Origin: Epiperipatus broadwayi
Lineage: Eukaryota; Onychophora; Udeonychophora; Euonychophora; Peripatidae
Assembly: GCA_028023455.1 (NCBI GenBank)
Contig: JAQFVV010012535.1
Location: forward strand, 2,108,001 to 2,172,000
DNA length: 64,000 nucleotides
Direction: 5' to 3'
Below the pieces are notes generated by a model. It was not told where the DNA came from, did not search any database, and saw only the letters and a list, made by a program, of their open reading frames with translations. Of this stretch, positions 35,076 through 47,324 are shown piece by piece (the first letter of the stretch is position 1; every line of letters begins with the position of its first letter). The position numbers were made by a program, and so were the translations under genes.

Positions 35076-38000
35076 TAAGATTATTTGTACTCTAATTTGT
35101 GACTAAAAATGCTTGCAAACTAACATTAACTATAAGTTTATAATACCGATAGAGACTTTAGCTTTTATTATTCAAGGAACTTTCTAGAAGAAATGTAAGT
35201 GTAAGATGAACTGTTTTAATTATTTGATCAATGTTATTATCTGGATTAGCATGCATGTTCTTTCCAATTTTATTAACAATTTACCATTTAAATATTTTTA
35301 TTGATCTTAATAAAATATTTAGCATTAATATAACATTTTCATTTGTACATTCTTAATTTTAGTTGTTTATTTTATTAGTAAGTTTTAAATGTATAAATTA
35401 CCTTGACCACTATGTTTAATAATTAACCCCAGTGAAAATTCTAAAAAAAAAATTCATATAAAATATTAAAATGTCAAGAATTTAAAATCCTGATCTTTTA
35501 GTTCTATGCTTCTTAATTTATAGTATGCGATAACGACGGATCAGTGAATTCTTGTATAGAATTGTGGCACCTGTTCAAATAAATATAAAACTGATTCCGT
35601 CAGCAGTGCATATCATAATAAAACATTAGGTTGAGTTAATCAGGAAATATAGCTATGTTCTTGAGATATCTAAACTCATATATGAACAGAAGATTCTTCT
35701 TTTTCATAGCTATTAACTTGCACTTTGTAGTGTGTAAAAGGCCTAATCAAACCACAATGTAAATCACTGAGAATGTTACAATATATATATATCAGTTATG
35801 TAGTTAAAATTTTGCGTATGATTAAGTTTTTCCTGATTAAATAATTATTAAAAACAAAACCCAGACACAAAAAAACCTACACAGAATTTACTTTATAATT
35901 ACTATAATAAATTGATATTACATTTAAAAAACAAAAAGCAGTACTATATAAAAATCATAATAAAGCAAAGTGAAATAAAACGAATTATATAAATTGATTT
36001 ACATGAATAAAAGTTATCAGATTTCAGAATAAATTCAAATTAAAAGTTGAGAAACTAAAATTGCAAAAATATGATATGTTTTCCATTACTATTTCTTTTA
36101 AAGTAGATTGTATTTTAATTAAAGAGGAATCCATGGCTATTAATGACCATTTGATCATTAAAGTATTATGATAAGTGGGATCTCATGTTATATGGTAGTT
36201 GCTATTTTAAATTGAAAAAGTTCTTTAAAGCTTATATATTGTTGTTTTTAAAAATAAATAGCACTCACATATTCACAAAAATCTCAGTTGAATAAATGCA
36301 ACATATATTCCCTTTTTATTTCATATAATAAAAGATATCAGCTAATGTTTGATTTGGGAATGGAAGAGTGTATCTAGTGGAATTACAAAAGTATATTTCT
36401 TACAGATTTAAAGAAAGAACTTTTTTTTATAGGTATATAATCTATAAACGGGGTCACATTTATATCTTATACAAATATTGAGGAAGTGTGTTGATGGAAT
36501 GCATTAAGAAGAAATTAGAGATATAGTTTTGAAAATAATTTTATAAAAATATGATTTTTTAACAATTTAAATTATTTTTATTATTGAAGTTTTCTAACAG
36601 TGGATAAGAGATTACTCAAACTCAAAACAAATGGTTCTGGATTAGAGTAAATAGAGTGTATCACTGCTTCTACTCTAGATATTGAAATAATCTGAGAAAG
36701 TTATAGCATGCTTTTTTAACTTTACATATAATTGTTACCAAGACATAGTATGAATTGTATATAATGGGGAAAACGATTTGATTAAAGAGACCCACCTTTT
36801 CATATTTCACTTTACTATTTTTATTAATCAGTAATTCTTAGTATATAAAAATCAGAAATAAGGCTTCCAATCCCAATTTTTAGTTAGCAATTTATACTTC
36901 AGATTTGTTTTAAGTACACTCATTTCAAAATTAAATGCTTATTTTTGCTTCTCTCAGTTTAGAAGCAAAAATAGTACTATCTTTAGGAGCTGTTATTCAG
37001 TCTTAAGATTGAGTAATCAGTTGCCATTAGATGGAAATACTATGTCCAAATTTCTCTACTAATTTCTGGCCATTAGGTGTCTTCAGGGAGGTGCATTAGA
37101 TTTTCCACTCACACATCTAGCACTTTCTTATAGTTTTTTAAAAATATTATTTGAGTTAATAATCTGAGATTCAAAAACACTATAAACCCAAAATAAAATA
37201 CTTGTATAGTTTTATAGATATGATAATAGACAAATCATTATATAAATATTTTTAATGACCCTAATTTTATAATAAGTTTGTTTGACACTTTAGTAATAAA
37301 GATATATATCAAACCAAACAAAAATATCACATGATCTGCCTATTACATTCAGCATCTGCATTAGGAATACAACTAATGACTGAAATCTAGGGATTTGGAT
37401 ATTGGTACCATTTATAGTTAATTGATTATTCAAGTTATAATACACAACTCTGTAGTAGAGTGAATAAAATGAATTAGAAAAGCATAAAATATTTTGTAGT
37501 ATATATCAGTTTACTTGTGATAGGTCTTCAATTATTTTAAGTTTTATCTTCTCCAATATTATTTTTATTTTAATACTTTTGTTTCTTTTCTCTTTTAACA
37601 TAATAGGTTTTTTAAAATATTTTTTTTCATTTAGCATATTCTTTGGATATTGCATGATAAACTTAGATTAATCTAAAGTTAAAATAATCTTAAGATTGTG
37701 AGAAGTTGTTTTAAAAACATTTGAAAGTCTATACAATGTATTATATAATTAAGTTATTAATAATTCTTATTTTTATTATTATACCATATATTTTGTGCTT
37801 TTAGGTTTAAATTTAGTATAGAATCAGATTTCCAAGTTATAGTTTTACTTCACCTTCTTCCAACTTTGATTGTTTTAATTCTACTTGATATATATGTATA
37901 GATATTTAATGATGTTCCATCATTTGTTTTATATACTTTTTTTGTGAAGATAATAAAATGAAATTTGCATTAAAAATCATTTTGCTGAAAAGATTACATT

Positions 38001-38152
38001 TAGCTCTTTACGGATTTGATTTTTGTTTATTATTTATATTTATGAATACAATTACTTGTATAATTATTATTTTAGCATTGTTTATTTATATCCCATATTT
38101 TGGCATCATTGATAATCAAAAAAGTTTTGAAAGTTATACATTTATTTTCTAG

Positions 38153-38273
38153 CAGTTAACTTCTCCAGCTGCAACTGCATCAGCTTCAGCTTCTTTGCCA
38201 TCTAGTGGTCCAACTTACGTTCCTCCTAGTTCCAGATTACCTACAGCAATGGGAGGATCAGTTGTTCTTCCAT
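38153..38273 (+). CDS. NELFA: NELF-A exon (Ser/Pro/Ala-rich linker)
   Basis: A 121-bp exon (phase 0 in, phase 1 out) has acceptor tttattttctag and donor T|GTGAGT. It encodes QLTSPAATASASASLPSSSG followed by PTYVPPSSRLP and ends VVLP. It aligns in character with the human linker LPSTSYLPSTPSVVPASSYIP after DYAAGL. The acceptor is a tandem tagCAG (NAGNAG), so use of the second AG at 38154-38155 would drop one Gln. This is the last exon I can assign. The remaining conserved C-terminal block was not seen in the 25.7 kb that follow. Confidence 0.85.
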
Positions 38274-38451
38274 GTGAGTATTTAGTTTTGATTTAGATAA
38301 CTGTGAAGAATTTTAGTTTACTTTTTCAAAATTTCTTTATTTCATTTTGGTAATTTAGAAGTATTATGATGATTCGTATGTCAACTTTATATATATAAAT
38401 GGCTTTGTGATATAGTTAATATATTTTACCTGCCATACCTATGACCTAGAG

Positions 38452-38667
38452 CAGTGGTGCACAACCTTTTTACTGCGACCCTCATACTTGGACTGAAATT
38501 TTTACATGATCATTATATGTTGTACCATTAATAAAATACAAATATATATCTTTATATTATATTTCAGTATATATGATTTGAAAAAATTGCTTATTATCTA
38601 ACATGAGAACTTCTCAAAATTTTCACGACTCCTTGAGGGATCGTGACTCACACATTGTTTATCGCTG
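38452..38667. mobile_element. hAT-type MITE (216 bp) with 8-bp target duplication
   Basis: Begins CAGTGGTGCACAACC and ends with the reverse complement of CAGCGATAAACAATG, the CAG-x-G-type termini of hAT elements. Both sides carry the perfect 8-bp direct repeat ACCTAGAG (38444-38451 and 38668-38675), the target-site length of hAT transposases. No coding capacity. The internal sequence is AT-rich. Confidence 0.85.
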
Positions 38668-39259
38668 ACCTAGAGTATGAATTCAGATTGGATAAAGTTT
38701 AAAATTTTTTTCAAATTTTTAAGAAGATTTAGAAATTTTTTTTGGGTAGCAATTACATAGGCAATCTAAGAAATAAGCTGTCGATTATTGGTTGGTGAAT
38801 CTAACTATTCCTTAGATAGTAGGTAAAACAAGAAGAAAAAAACATTAAATTAGTCTGCTGGATTATATTTTTTTTAAAAAGAACTTCGTATTTTTTAAAT
38901 AATTATTTAAAAGTTTTATAAATCTTTATATATATACATACATAAAAATTAAATACATACATGTATATGGGTTCTTACTCCTATTATAGCACTAACCTTG
39001 TAATTGAATCTGTCATTATGTGGGTAATGCACTTTCTCATTCAACATTGGTAGAGGATGTAAATTTGATCCTATTTGTTAAGGATGTAATCATGAGAATA
39101 TCTTTTTTTGTAAATTTGCAATAATTTTTTTTTCAGATGGTAGAGGTAAAATTCAGTTGAAATGTTAGAATATAATAATAAAAAGACACATACTGATGAA
39201 CCTGAAAACTGCATTCACATCTTTTGCCTATGAATATTTTTGTTTTAACTTATTTGTAT

Positions 39260-39880
39260 AATCAGCAATCTTTAGCTTGGATAGTTATCGCCTTGAGAAT
39301 GTGTGAACTATTTTAAATATCTTAGTAGCTTTTTAAGTAGAAAGATGGACTTAGACATTGAATTGCAACACAGATTCCTATTACTGCTTTTAATAAGTTA
39401 AAAGATAGCACATTTCATTACAAGGAAATAACTAGTGCAATTAAACAAGCTGTATGTAGAGCTGTTATTTTATCTAATTTATTATATGAATGTAAGTCTC
39501 AGGACATGTTGTTATAAGAAGGCATTAGAAAATTTTTATTTAAGGATGCTTCCCGAAATTCAATGGCAAGTTCACATGATCAATCAATATGTTCTTCAAC
39601 TGGCTAAATGTGATCTGTAGAATTCATTATTATAAAATCACAACTTTGGATTGGACACACACAATAAAAGAACAATACAAGATTTCCTAAAAAAATATTT
39701 TATAATGAACTTGAGCATTGTCTTCATGAAAGAGGCAGATGTAGTTTATGTTATGAAGATTATCTCAAAAATATTTTTAAAAAGTGCAATAATTAATTGT
39801 TTTCATTTGGAAGATATAACTGAGGCTAAAATGCACTGGAGAGCACTACAATTACGCATGGTTGCAATTATATATTGTAC
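39260..39880 (+). mobile_element. LINE 3' fragment (C-terminal RT region)
   Basis: Broken plus-strand frames read FLSRKMDLDIELQHRF, then NKLYVELLFYLIYYMN and MLPEIQWQVHMINQYVLQLA, and TEAKMHWRAL at the end. This follows the C-terminal part of invertebrate LINE ORF2 proteins (YLGS-LS---- LD-EI--R, LY---V--TLLY--E, LR-IL-I-WQD, D R--WR-L). It is directly followed by a Penelope-like relic on the same strand. Confidence 0.65.
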
Positions 39881-39924
39881 TATTTTCATTAACAAAGATT
39901 CTAGATGCACATAAATAACATATC

Positions 39925-41010
39925 CCTTTCAGTTAAATTCACAATAGAAACCGAAAAAGTACAAAAATTGGCATTTTTAGATGTTTTTGTGACAAGATTC
40001 TTTCATGGCAAAATCATAAGAAAGCCCATACACATGTGAAAATACTTAGCATAAACTTCCAGTCATGTCTAAAATACAAAACATGGAATTTTACTATCAC
40101 TGTTAAGCAGAGCAAAAGAAATTTGTTTAGTAATCATAATTTGGAAAATGAAAAGACCTTCATAGAACAAACTCTCATAATAAATGGTTATTCATCAGCT
40201 AAAATTAAGAAAATTTTAAATAGATGACAAAAAAAAAAAAACAACAAAAGAAAAACTAATTATTGATAGCATATTTATACATATTAGGAATAGCAGAAAA
40301 ACTATAGAAGTCTGTAATAAATATAGCATCAGAACAATCTTCCAAAGCCATAGCCTACTACAAGACCTAAGTTCTACAAAACTTAGACTTGAAATGTTGA
40401 AAAAAACTGCATTTATGAAATATCACGTGAATATGGAAAAAAATATATTGATGAAACCAGTAGCCCTGTTGAAAAATCATTAAAAGAGCATACACAAATT
40501 GATGACTAGAAAAGAAAAAAAAAACATATTTAAAATAGCAGACCCTTTGGAAAAAGACAAAAATATTGGATAATCTAAAAGATACAAAGAAGAAAATTTA
40601 AAAAACCCAATAACTTGATAATGGTTAACAGCCCATTAAGTCAATCTATTTCATTAACCTTGCCCTTAAAAAAAAAAGTAGAGAAATCAGGAGGATCATC
40701 ATAGATAAAAAGTTTCTACTGACTGTCATCTTTAACAGAATAATCTAGATGTCCCAAATTTTATTCCTTTGTATATACTATTACAGTCATGCCAGCATTA
40801 TCTGAAGAAGAGAAAGAATAATTACATTTGAAATGTAGTGTTATATACTTATCTGTTTGCTATTATTAACTGTTGAAGATATTTGAAAAAAAGTTTATGT
40901 AAAGTTTGAATTTTTCTAAAAATATTTAATAATCAATATTAGATGATGGAAATAATCCATTACATAATTGCAATTAATATATTGTCAAACAAATTTTCAG
41001 ATAAACAATT
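39925..41010 (+). mobile_element. Penelope-like retroelement relic with 3' tail
   Basis: Frames broken by stops give KLAFLDVFVTRFFHGK, SLLSRAKEICLV and LIINGYSSAKIKKIL, following the C-terminal RT order of Penelope-like elements (KLPFLDV...R, LI-RA, FL-NGYP---I-K). A decayed GIY-YIG segment (KYHVNMEKN, then a VEKSLKEH-like phrase) lies near 40410-40500. The 3' tail at about 40790-41010 (CTGAAGAAGAG, GTTGAAGATATTTG, ATTAGATGATGGAAATAATC) is shared with the palindromes at 16433 and 22199. Inactive. Confidence 0.65.
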
Positions 41011-42820
41011 AGACATGGTATTAAAGTCTTTCCAGAAAAAAAAAGTTTTCTGCAGAAGTTAAAATTGTAAAATTTCATATAAACAGAATAATGAACTAAT
41101 ATGATTTATATGTGGATGTATTATATAGTTAAAATACAACTGATTATAGCACAGACTATATTTGAATTATTATAATAAAAAATATGCTAATCAAATCTTA
41201 CAATTGTGTACCAAAATGTAATAAATAAATTATCCTATTAAATTGAACAGATAAAATATATATCAGCATGTATAGCTCAGCTAGCATGATTTCATTGGTA
41301 CCATAATTTGTCATTCACTTATAATAATAAATATTATTATCATAAATTATTAGTAAGAATTATCTAACATATGAGTAGTAAAAATATAATAAATAATAAC
41401 TTAAAATAGGAAGATCAAATTTATAATGTAAATTTATAATCTACCCCAAATAACTGTTTCTAAATATAAATTCAATACGTAATGTTAGAACATTGAATTT
41501 TGCCCATAAGTGAATTTATAATAATCTAAATTATTACAGACTCATATATTTATAAGGCACCAATGAACCTATAAGTTGATAAATATTTGATTTATTAAAT
41601 AAATAATTCAACAAATAGATGATCTATTATCTAATGAATATGTAATTTGGAGTATGTGAATCAATAGCTTATAAGTAATGTAATTTATAGAATAGGTAAT
41701 AAATGATGCATTGGTTTATAATAATAAGCAAGTTTATTAAGATAATAACACAAAAATTAAATTTCAAAATTCATTTTAATAGAATTTATTCTGAATATAT
41801 TGCAATTACTAAATTGCAATCTACACTTTAAATAATATTTTAATATGTATATTTCACAATCATAACAAAAGAGTTAGTACATACTATCCTTCACGCAATA
41901 AAAGTTTTTTTTTTTGTTAAATATCTTTTCGATCAAATAAAGCTTTCCATAAAATTAATTGCATATATTCAAGAAAAAATTAAATATTAAATACATTCTT
42001 TAAACTATTTTATTAAAATTATTAATATTAATTAATTCAAATCTTAATTATTTAATCGTATTGAGTAATATAAATAAACTATGTTATTGTTTTAGAATTT
42101 AAAATGAAAGAATTTTAAATAGATATCTATTAATATATTATTATTATTATTTTATATTGAAAGTAAAGTAAAAGTTAATTTAATGAAAATTTTCACAAGT
42201 CAGTTATTTATATTAGAGTTTGATACCATGATCGACATCTTTGGTATTCCTTAATCATAGTTCCATTTTCTTTGATGTTTTTTGTAATATTCTCACAATG
42301 ATAATAATAATTCATGCCTCCATGTACATTGTTCTTAGATGGTATCCAGCTATTTTCTTTTATTAGATATTAATGTTCATATTTATATTTGAACATGGAC
42401 TGCTCCAAACTATTCAGTATAATATTTCCCACATTAGAAAAATGATTATTTTTTTGGTTATTATTCATTTCATTTATAATCTTATGAATATTAATTAAGA
42501 AGGGTACATGCCCTCTTCTTCATAATATTTTCTCAAAATGCATTATGGCTTGTACATTCCATACAATATTAAAAGAAACAATGTAAAAAAATATATATCT
42601 TCCTGAAGTAAAATTTTTCTGTTCTTCCTTTTTGTTACTAAACAACATGTTCTTTTTAAAATCCGCTTGTGAATTTTTTTTTTTTTTTATAATTGTAACA
42701 ATGTTTATTATTATTCAGTACAATAAAACTAATATTTTATTTTATTTTAACTTGAATAAAATACACATCCATTCTTGCATTCGTTTTGAATTTGAATTTA
42801 TTTTTGCTCAATATATATAT

Positions 42821-45800
42821 ATGGTACATGTGAGTTTTAAAGTAAACCAAGATGGTAGCCCATATTTTTAATAAGTGTACAGTTTCGAGGGCCTATAATC
42901 TACTGAAGATGTGTTAGTTGTTAAATTAAAACAAAATTAATAAATCAATTATTAAATTAAAAAAAAAAAGGAATAAATTCCAATAAATTTCATTAAGAAG
43001 CTTTATTTCAACTTGTTTTACTTGTATTATAACATGGGAAGCAATGAAATGCTCTTAATAGTGTTGTACTTTAATTCAATTCAGCGTGTTTCTTTTTGTC
43101 AGCAGTATTTTTGGTAAATTGTCATAATGATAAAAATGTGAGATCTTTTTTGTCACAGAACTGGGTGCAGTGAATTATTTTTAAAAGTATAGTCAGGCCC
43201 AGAAAGAGCAGGAATTAGACCCATGCCAGCCAAGAAAAGTAGGCTCCCATGTAAGGTTCTGATGTGATACTTAATAAGAGAAATCATTTTCTAAATTTCC
43301 CAAACAATTTTTATTTATTTAAGAAGTATTTAAGAAGGCCTTATGAGTTTTTTTGTTAGCAAATTCTTCAATTGCAATTGAAAAGTCAAGTAACTTTGTT
43401 ACATCACTATTCATATTCTATATAGTCAATCCATTTAGTCATTCTTGTCCCATTGTCGATTGCAAATAGGATTTAATTAATTTTAGGATAATAAATCTCC
43501 TTTAATGTGATGATACGATTGCTGGAAGTGTCAAGAAAATTCTCACTGCAATAAGGAAATTCAGAAAAATATTAGACTCATTATTTGACTGTAAATTTTT
43601 TTTGGTGACATATCATCAATTTTAAAATTTAGGTCAATCATTCTCTTAAGCAAAGCTATTTCATCGAGCAATCAACTGAAACTTGATTCATATATCAGCT
43701 CACAAATCTGTTAACTTTTTGAAATAATTTAATAAACATGGTTGCGTATTTCTTTAACCGCGGTAAATCAATGCTTAAGTCTATTAAGTATGAAGTCTAT
43801 TATGTGATGGAAGACGTACCCCACAAAGTAATTTTCTGCATGTAGTTGAGTTGCGCATGTAGAACCATGACATAAATTAAAGTTAGTTGATATATCTATT
43901 TTATTTGACACTCTTCAGATTTGTTGAACTTCTTGAAGTATTTCATCCCACTTTGTCTCTAAGCTTCAGAAGATCTTTCTGTGTTCAATGTTGCATCATG
44001 ACATTCCAATAGTAGATTTACATCATGAATCATTGTTAGTACTTCAATCTAAATTGAAGCCATTAAAACTCATTCAAAACTGTCCAGATACTTTTCAGTA
44101 TCCCCAAGATCAGCCTTACATTCTGCTGTTTGTAAGCTTGCTCACCTCTTTTACAGTATTTCTAATATTCCAAATGTCGAGCAATGTATCAAACACAATC
44201 TATCCTAGCTGACCATCTCATTTTGGACATTTGATAGAGGGATACAGGAACACATTTTTTCAGTATTTCCCATCTTTGTGAAATAGAGATAAAGAGATTT
44301 TTTCCATTTTTTTGAATCGTTCCAAAAAATATAATGGCTTCTTTACATGCCTTGGCACTATCCGTTCTGACTAAATTTAACGTTTGGTTTGCACAGCTTG
44401 AAAATAAACAGTTTTTATTTATTTATTTCAATTTAGCTTGAACACCATTATACATTCCAGCCATATTGGCACCATTGTCATACTATTGATCTAAACAGTC
44501 ATCAAAATTATGGTCAAATTACTGAGGACTTCAAAAAATTTTTCAGCAATTTCTTTAATATTTTTAGAGAAATCACAAAACATAATAAAGCATTCTTCAA
44601 TAGAAAAGCTTTGAATCTGTAACTTTAATGTATCTCAAGATAAATGACAGCCACTCTTAATGAGCACAGTTACATGTTCCATCCAGAGAAATAGCAAAAT
44701 ATTTTGCTGCTTTAACTTCTTCTATAATTTTTTTATGAGCAAAAGAGCCACAGATTTCAATAAATTCATTCTGAATATGATGTGAAAGATAATGCACTTG
44801 TGGAAGAGTTATTTTCCTGTGAATTATGAACTTGTGCGACATGATCACTTAGTATCTGGTCGTTCTTGCTCAAAAATTCAACTAGGTCCAAAAAGTTATC
44901 ATTAGTACTCCCTCCTATTCATTCAGAAGAACCACGTAATGCAAATTCTCTTTCAGCCAAAAAACTAATATCTAAAATTCAAAGAAGGATCATTTTCCAT
45001 TTTCCACTTTCCCTCTTAAGCTGATTAACAACAAAATTATCAATCATAGAATTACATGTAGTTGCTTTCATGTATATTGGAATTTTCGTGATTTGATACA
45101 TTGTCTTTCAATCTTTGCTATCCTTTTTCAATAGCCCAATCTGGTTGTTCAGTTTAATGTGCTTACATTTGAAGAAACTTCTCTTTTGTTGAACAAAAAA
45201 CAAGGAGCACAATACAAAAAAATATTTTCTTTATTCCAACACAGCCAATCTCTTTTATATTTTCTCCCATTCTTAAGAGTCACTGTAAAAAGTTTAACTG
45301 GAAGAGAATGATTATCTTTACCGACTAGGAACATTGGTTGGTATTTCAAAAACTGGAACTTTCAGAAAACTTTCAGCGTGAAACTTGTTCCTCTTATCAA
45401 TCAATCCAATGTTTGCATTGTGATAATAAGCAACTTTCAGACTTCATTTCATTTTTTTCTCCTGTAGAAGGATGTTCCAATTCGATTGCTTTATTTATTT
45501 CTTTATTAAATGCTTGTGAGGAACAGTCGTTGTCTCTACTAATCTGATCGTTCCCAGCCTCATCTGTTTTTTGACTTTTGATCAGAAATCCTGTAATCAA
45601 TTTTGACTGCTTTTCCCTGTAATTTGGCTCATTTTTTTTTGCCGCACCCAAAACTAAATGGAAAAAGAATTGGTACAAAATTATGTAAGATAGAATGTTT
45701 TCATTTCTAAATTAAAAATCAGTATTACCTGATTCTTTTAATAATAATAATTAATAAAAAATACAATCATTTTTATTAATTTATTATTGTTAAAAATAAG

Positions 45801-46472
45801 ATCGCTTCTAAATAACATTGTGATAACTTTGTCAACAATTGTAATAAATATCTAAAACATATTAACAGACATTTTCATCAACAAATTGCTCAGGTAATTT
45901 AAATATAACTGTTTTATTTTACAGGAGTTCTATAAAATAAAACTGTCATATTTAAATTTAAAGAACAAAACGACTGAATCCTTTGCTTCTCAAAAAAGTT
46001 AGTACAATAAGTTGAATACATTTTTTATTTAGATATGTTAGAAATAGATATATTTAGCTTTTTTAAAAAATTTTGCCCAACAGAAGGCCCTAACCAAATG
46101 GCCAACTAGCGCCCCCTCTTTCCAGTTATGAGTATGGAATCCTGCCCTTCCAAAAAGTGTGCATTAATGGCCACAATATGATTGCCTGCCACTGACATGA
46201 ATAAAGTGTAAATATTGTATTTATATATATATTTTTCATTTTTCTGTTAAGTTCCCCTCCCCCCCCCCAAAAAAAAATAACCAGAAATAATAATAAATGC
46301 TGCAAGTAATTTTTTTTTTTTAAATAATAGTAATATAAAATTAAATGTAATTATTAAATACATTTCCTAGCAGGCATTTTTTTGTAAACATTTTTTGGAG
46401 GCCCCTGAAACTAGATTTATCAAAAATATGGGCTGACATCTTGGTTTACTTGGAAAACTCACAAGTATCATA
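42821..46472 (-). mobile_element. hAT transposon with decayed DUF4371/TTF-type transposase
   Basis: Inverted arms of about 75 bp (42821-42895 and 46398-46472) share GTGAGTTTT...AAGTAAACCAAGATG, AGCCCATATTTTT and AGTTTC(A/G)(A/G)GGGCCT. Between them lies a minus-strand transposase in broken frames. A TTF-type zinc-finger-like region is near 45250-45150 (RDWLCWNKENIFLYCAPCFL). The core start is HYLSHHIQNEFIEICGSFAH, then EVKAAKYFAISLDGT at about 44800-44660. The dimerisation region is near 43500-43400 (LIKSYLQSTMGQE). This order is that of ZMYM1-like hAT transposases. The exact outer ends and target duplication are not resolved, and the core is interrupted by several stops and shifts. Confidence 0.7.
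44657..45680 (-). pseudogene. hAT transposase, N-terminal half (broken)
   Basis: Open pieces at 45397-45678, 45149-45349 and 44657-44848 on the minus strand carry the best-preserved transposase parts: a polar N-terminus, the zinc-binding TTF-type segment with a C-x-x-C pair and the first catalytic block ending in SLDGT. The hAT catalytic Asp is expected in this block. Stops and frameshifts separate the pieces. Plus-strand frames here (43988-44212, 45338-45547) are shadows. Confidence 0.65.
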
Positions 46473-47324
46473 TATTTGATATAACTTAACTATTTAAATA
46501 TAAATGATTCCTAATTATTTTCTTTATTTATAATTTAATTCTACAGATGGATGATATGTGATGGATTTCCATGTCATAATATACATATATATCATTAAAA
46601 CCAGTCAACACTTAGCTAATCCCAATATCAATAACAATCAAGAATCTCAAACAGTTGTTAAGGAAACTTCATTTTAACAATATATATATGTAAATCATTT
46701 GAAACTTCAAAACAGTCCTCACTATTATTAAAGAAATTATTTTTTATACATTAAGCATGATATTGATAGGAATAATGTAAATATTATTGTTTACTGTATA
46801 AAATATTAGAAAATCATTTTATAGATATGTGAGAAAAGAATATATTGATGTTTATTTAAGCATCCTTATTGTAAATAATTTTTTTATCTGGGCACTAATA
46901 TAGAGACAAAAATCATGGTATAATGATTAATGCATTAGTCTACTCTGTCTATGACTTGAAGTTTAAATGTCAAAAAGAGCTTAAGAATTTTTTTAAGCTA
47001 TTTTGAGGATTTTTCCAGAAAGTTAAGAATTTTATCAGATAACCAATTTAGCTAGTTATCCAATATTGATAACAAATGGGTATATAGCTATGTTTAACTG
47101 AATTAGAGTGAATTTTTGGAAAGTAGTTCTTGAATAGTTGGTCAGTAATTGTTGAACAGTGTGGAGCTGTCAGATGGAGAAAAACTGAATGAAAAATGGA
47201 GTGATATCCGAAATCTCATTAGCCAAATTTTTTTTTTGCCAATATCTTGATAGTTTCTATTATTTTGTAAAGTATGTGTAATTTCATGTATTCTTAATTT
47301 TTTTAAACAAGTAAAAATTTATTC

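Larger units (their letters stand above)
26393..38152 (+). other. NELFA intron, 11.8 kb
   Basis: Contains 85-bp repeat arrays on both sides of a repeat-like block (26548-28570), a minus-strand LINE RT relic (29935-30560), (AT)n at about 31370-31392, SINE-like copies at 33330-33530 and an unassigned patch of mixed composition at 34750-35075. The stretches 30600-33300 and 35080-38140 show nothing beyond AT-rich sequence. Confidence 0.65.

Noticed and set aside
39191-39208. Hammerhead-ribozyme-like CTGATGA...GAAA near the Penelope relic
   Set aside because: The interval between the core motifs is too short for a stem II, and it lies in the LINE fragment, not in the Penelope tail.
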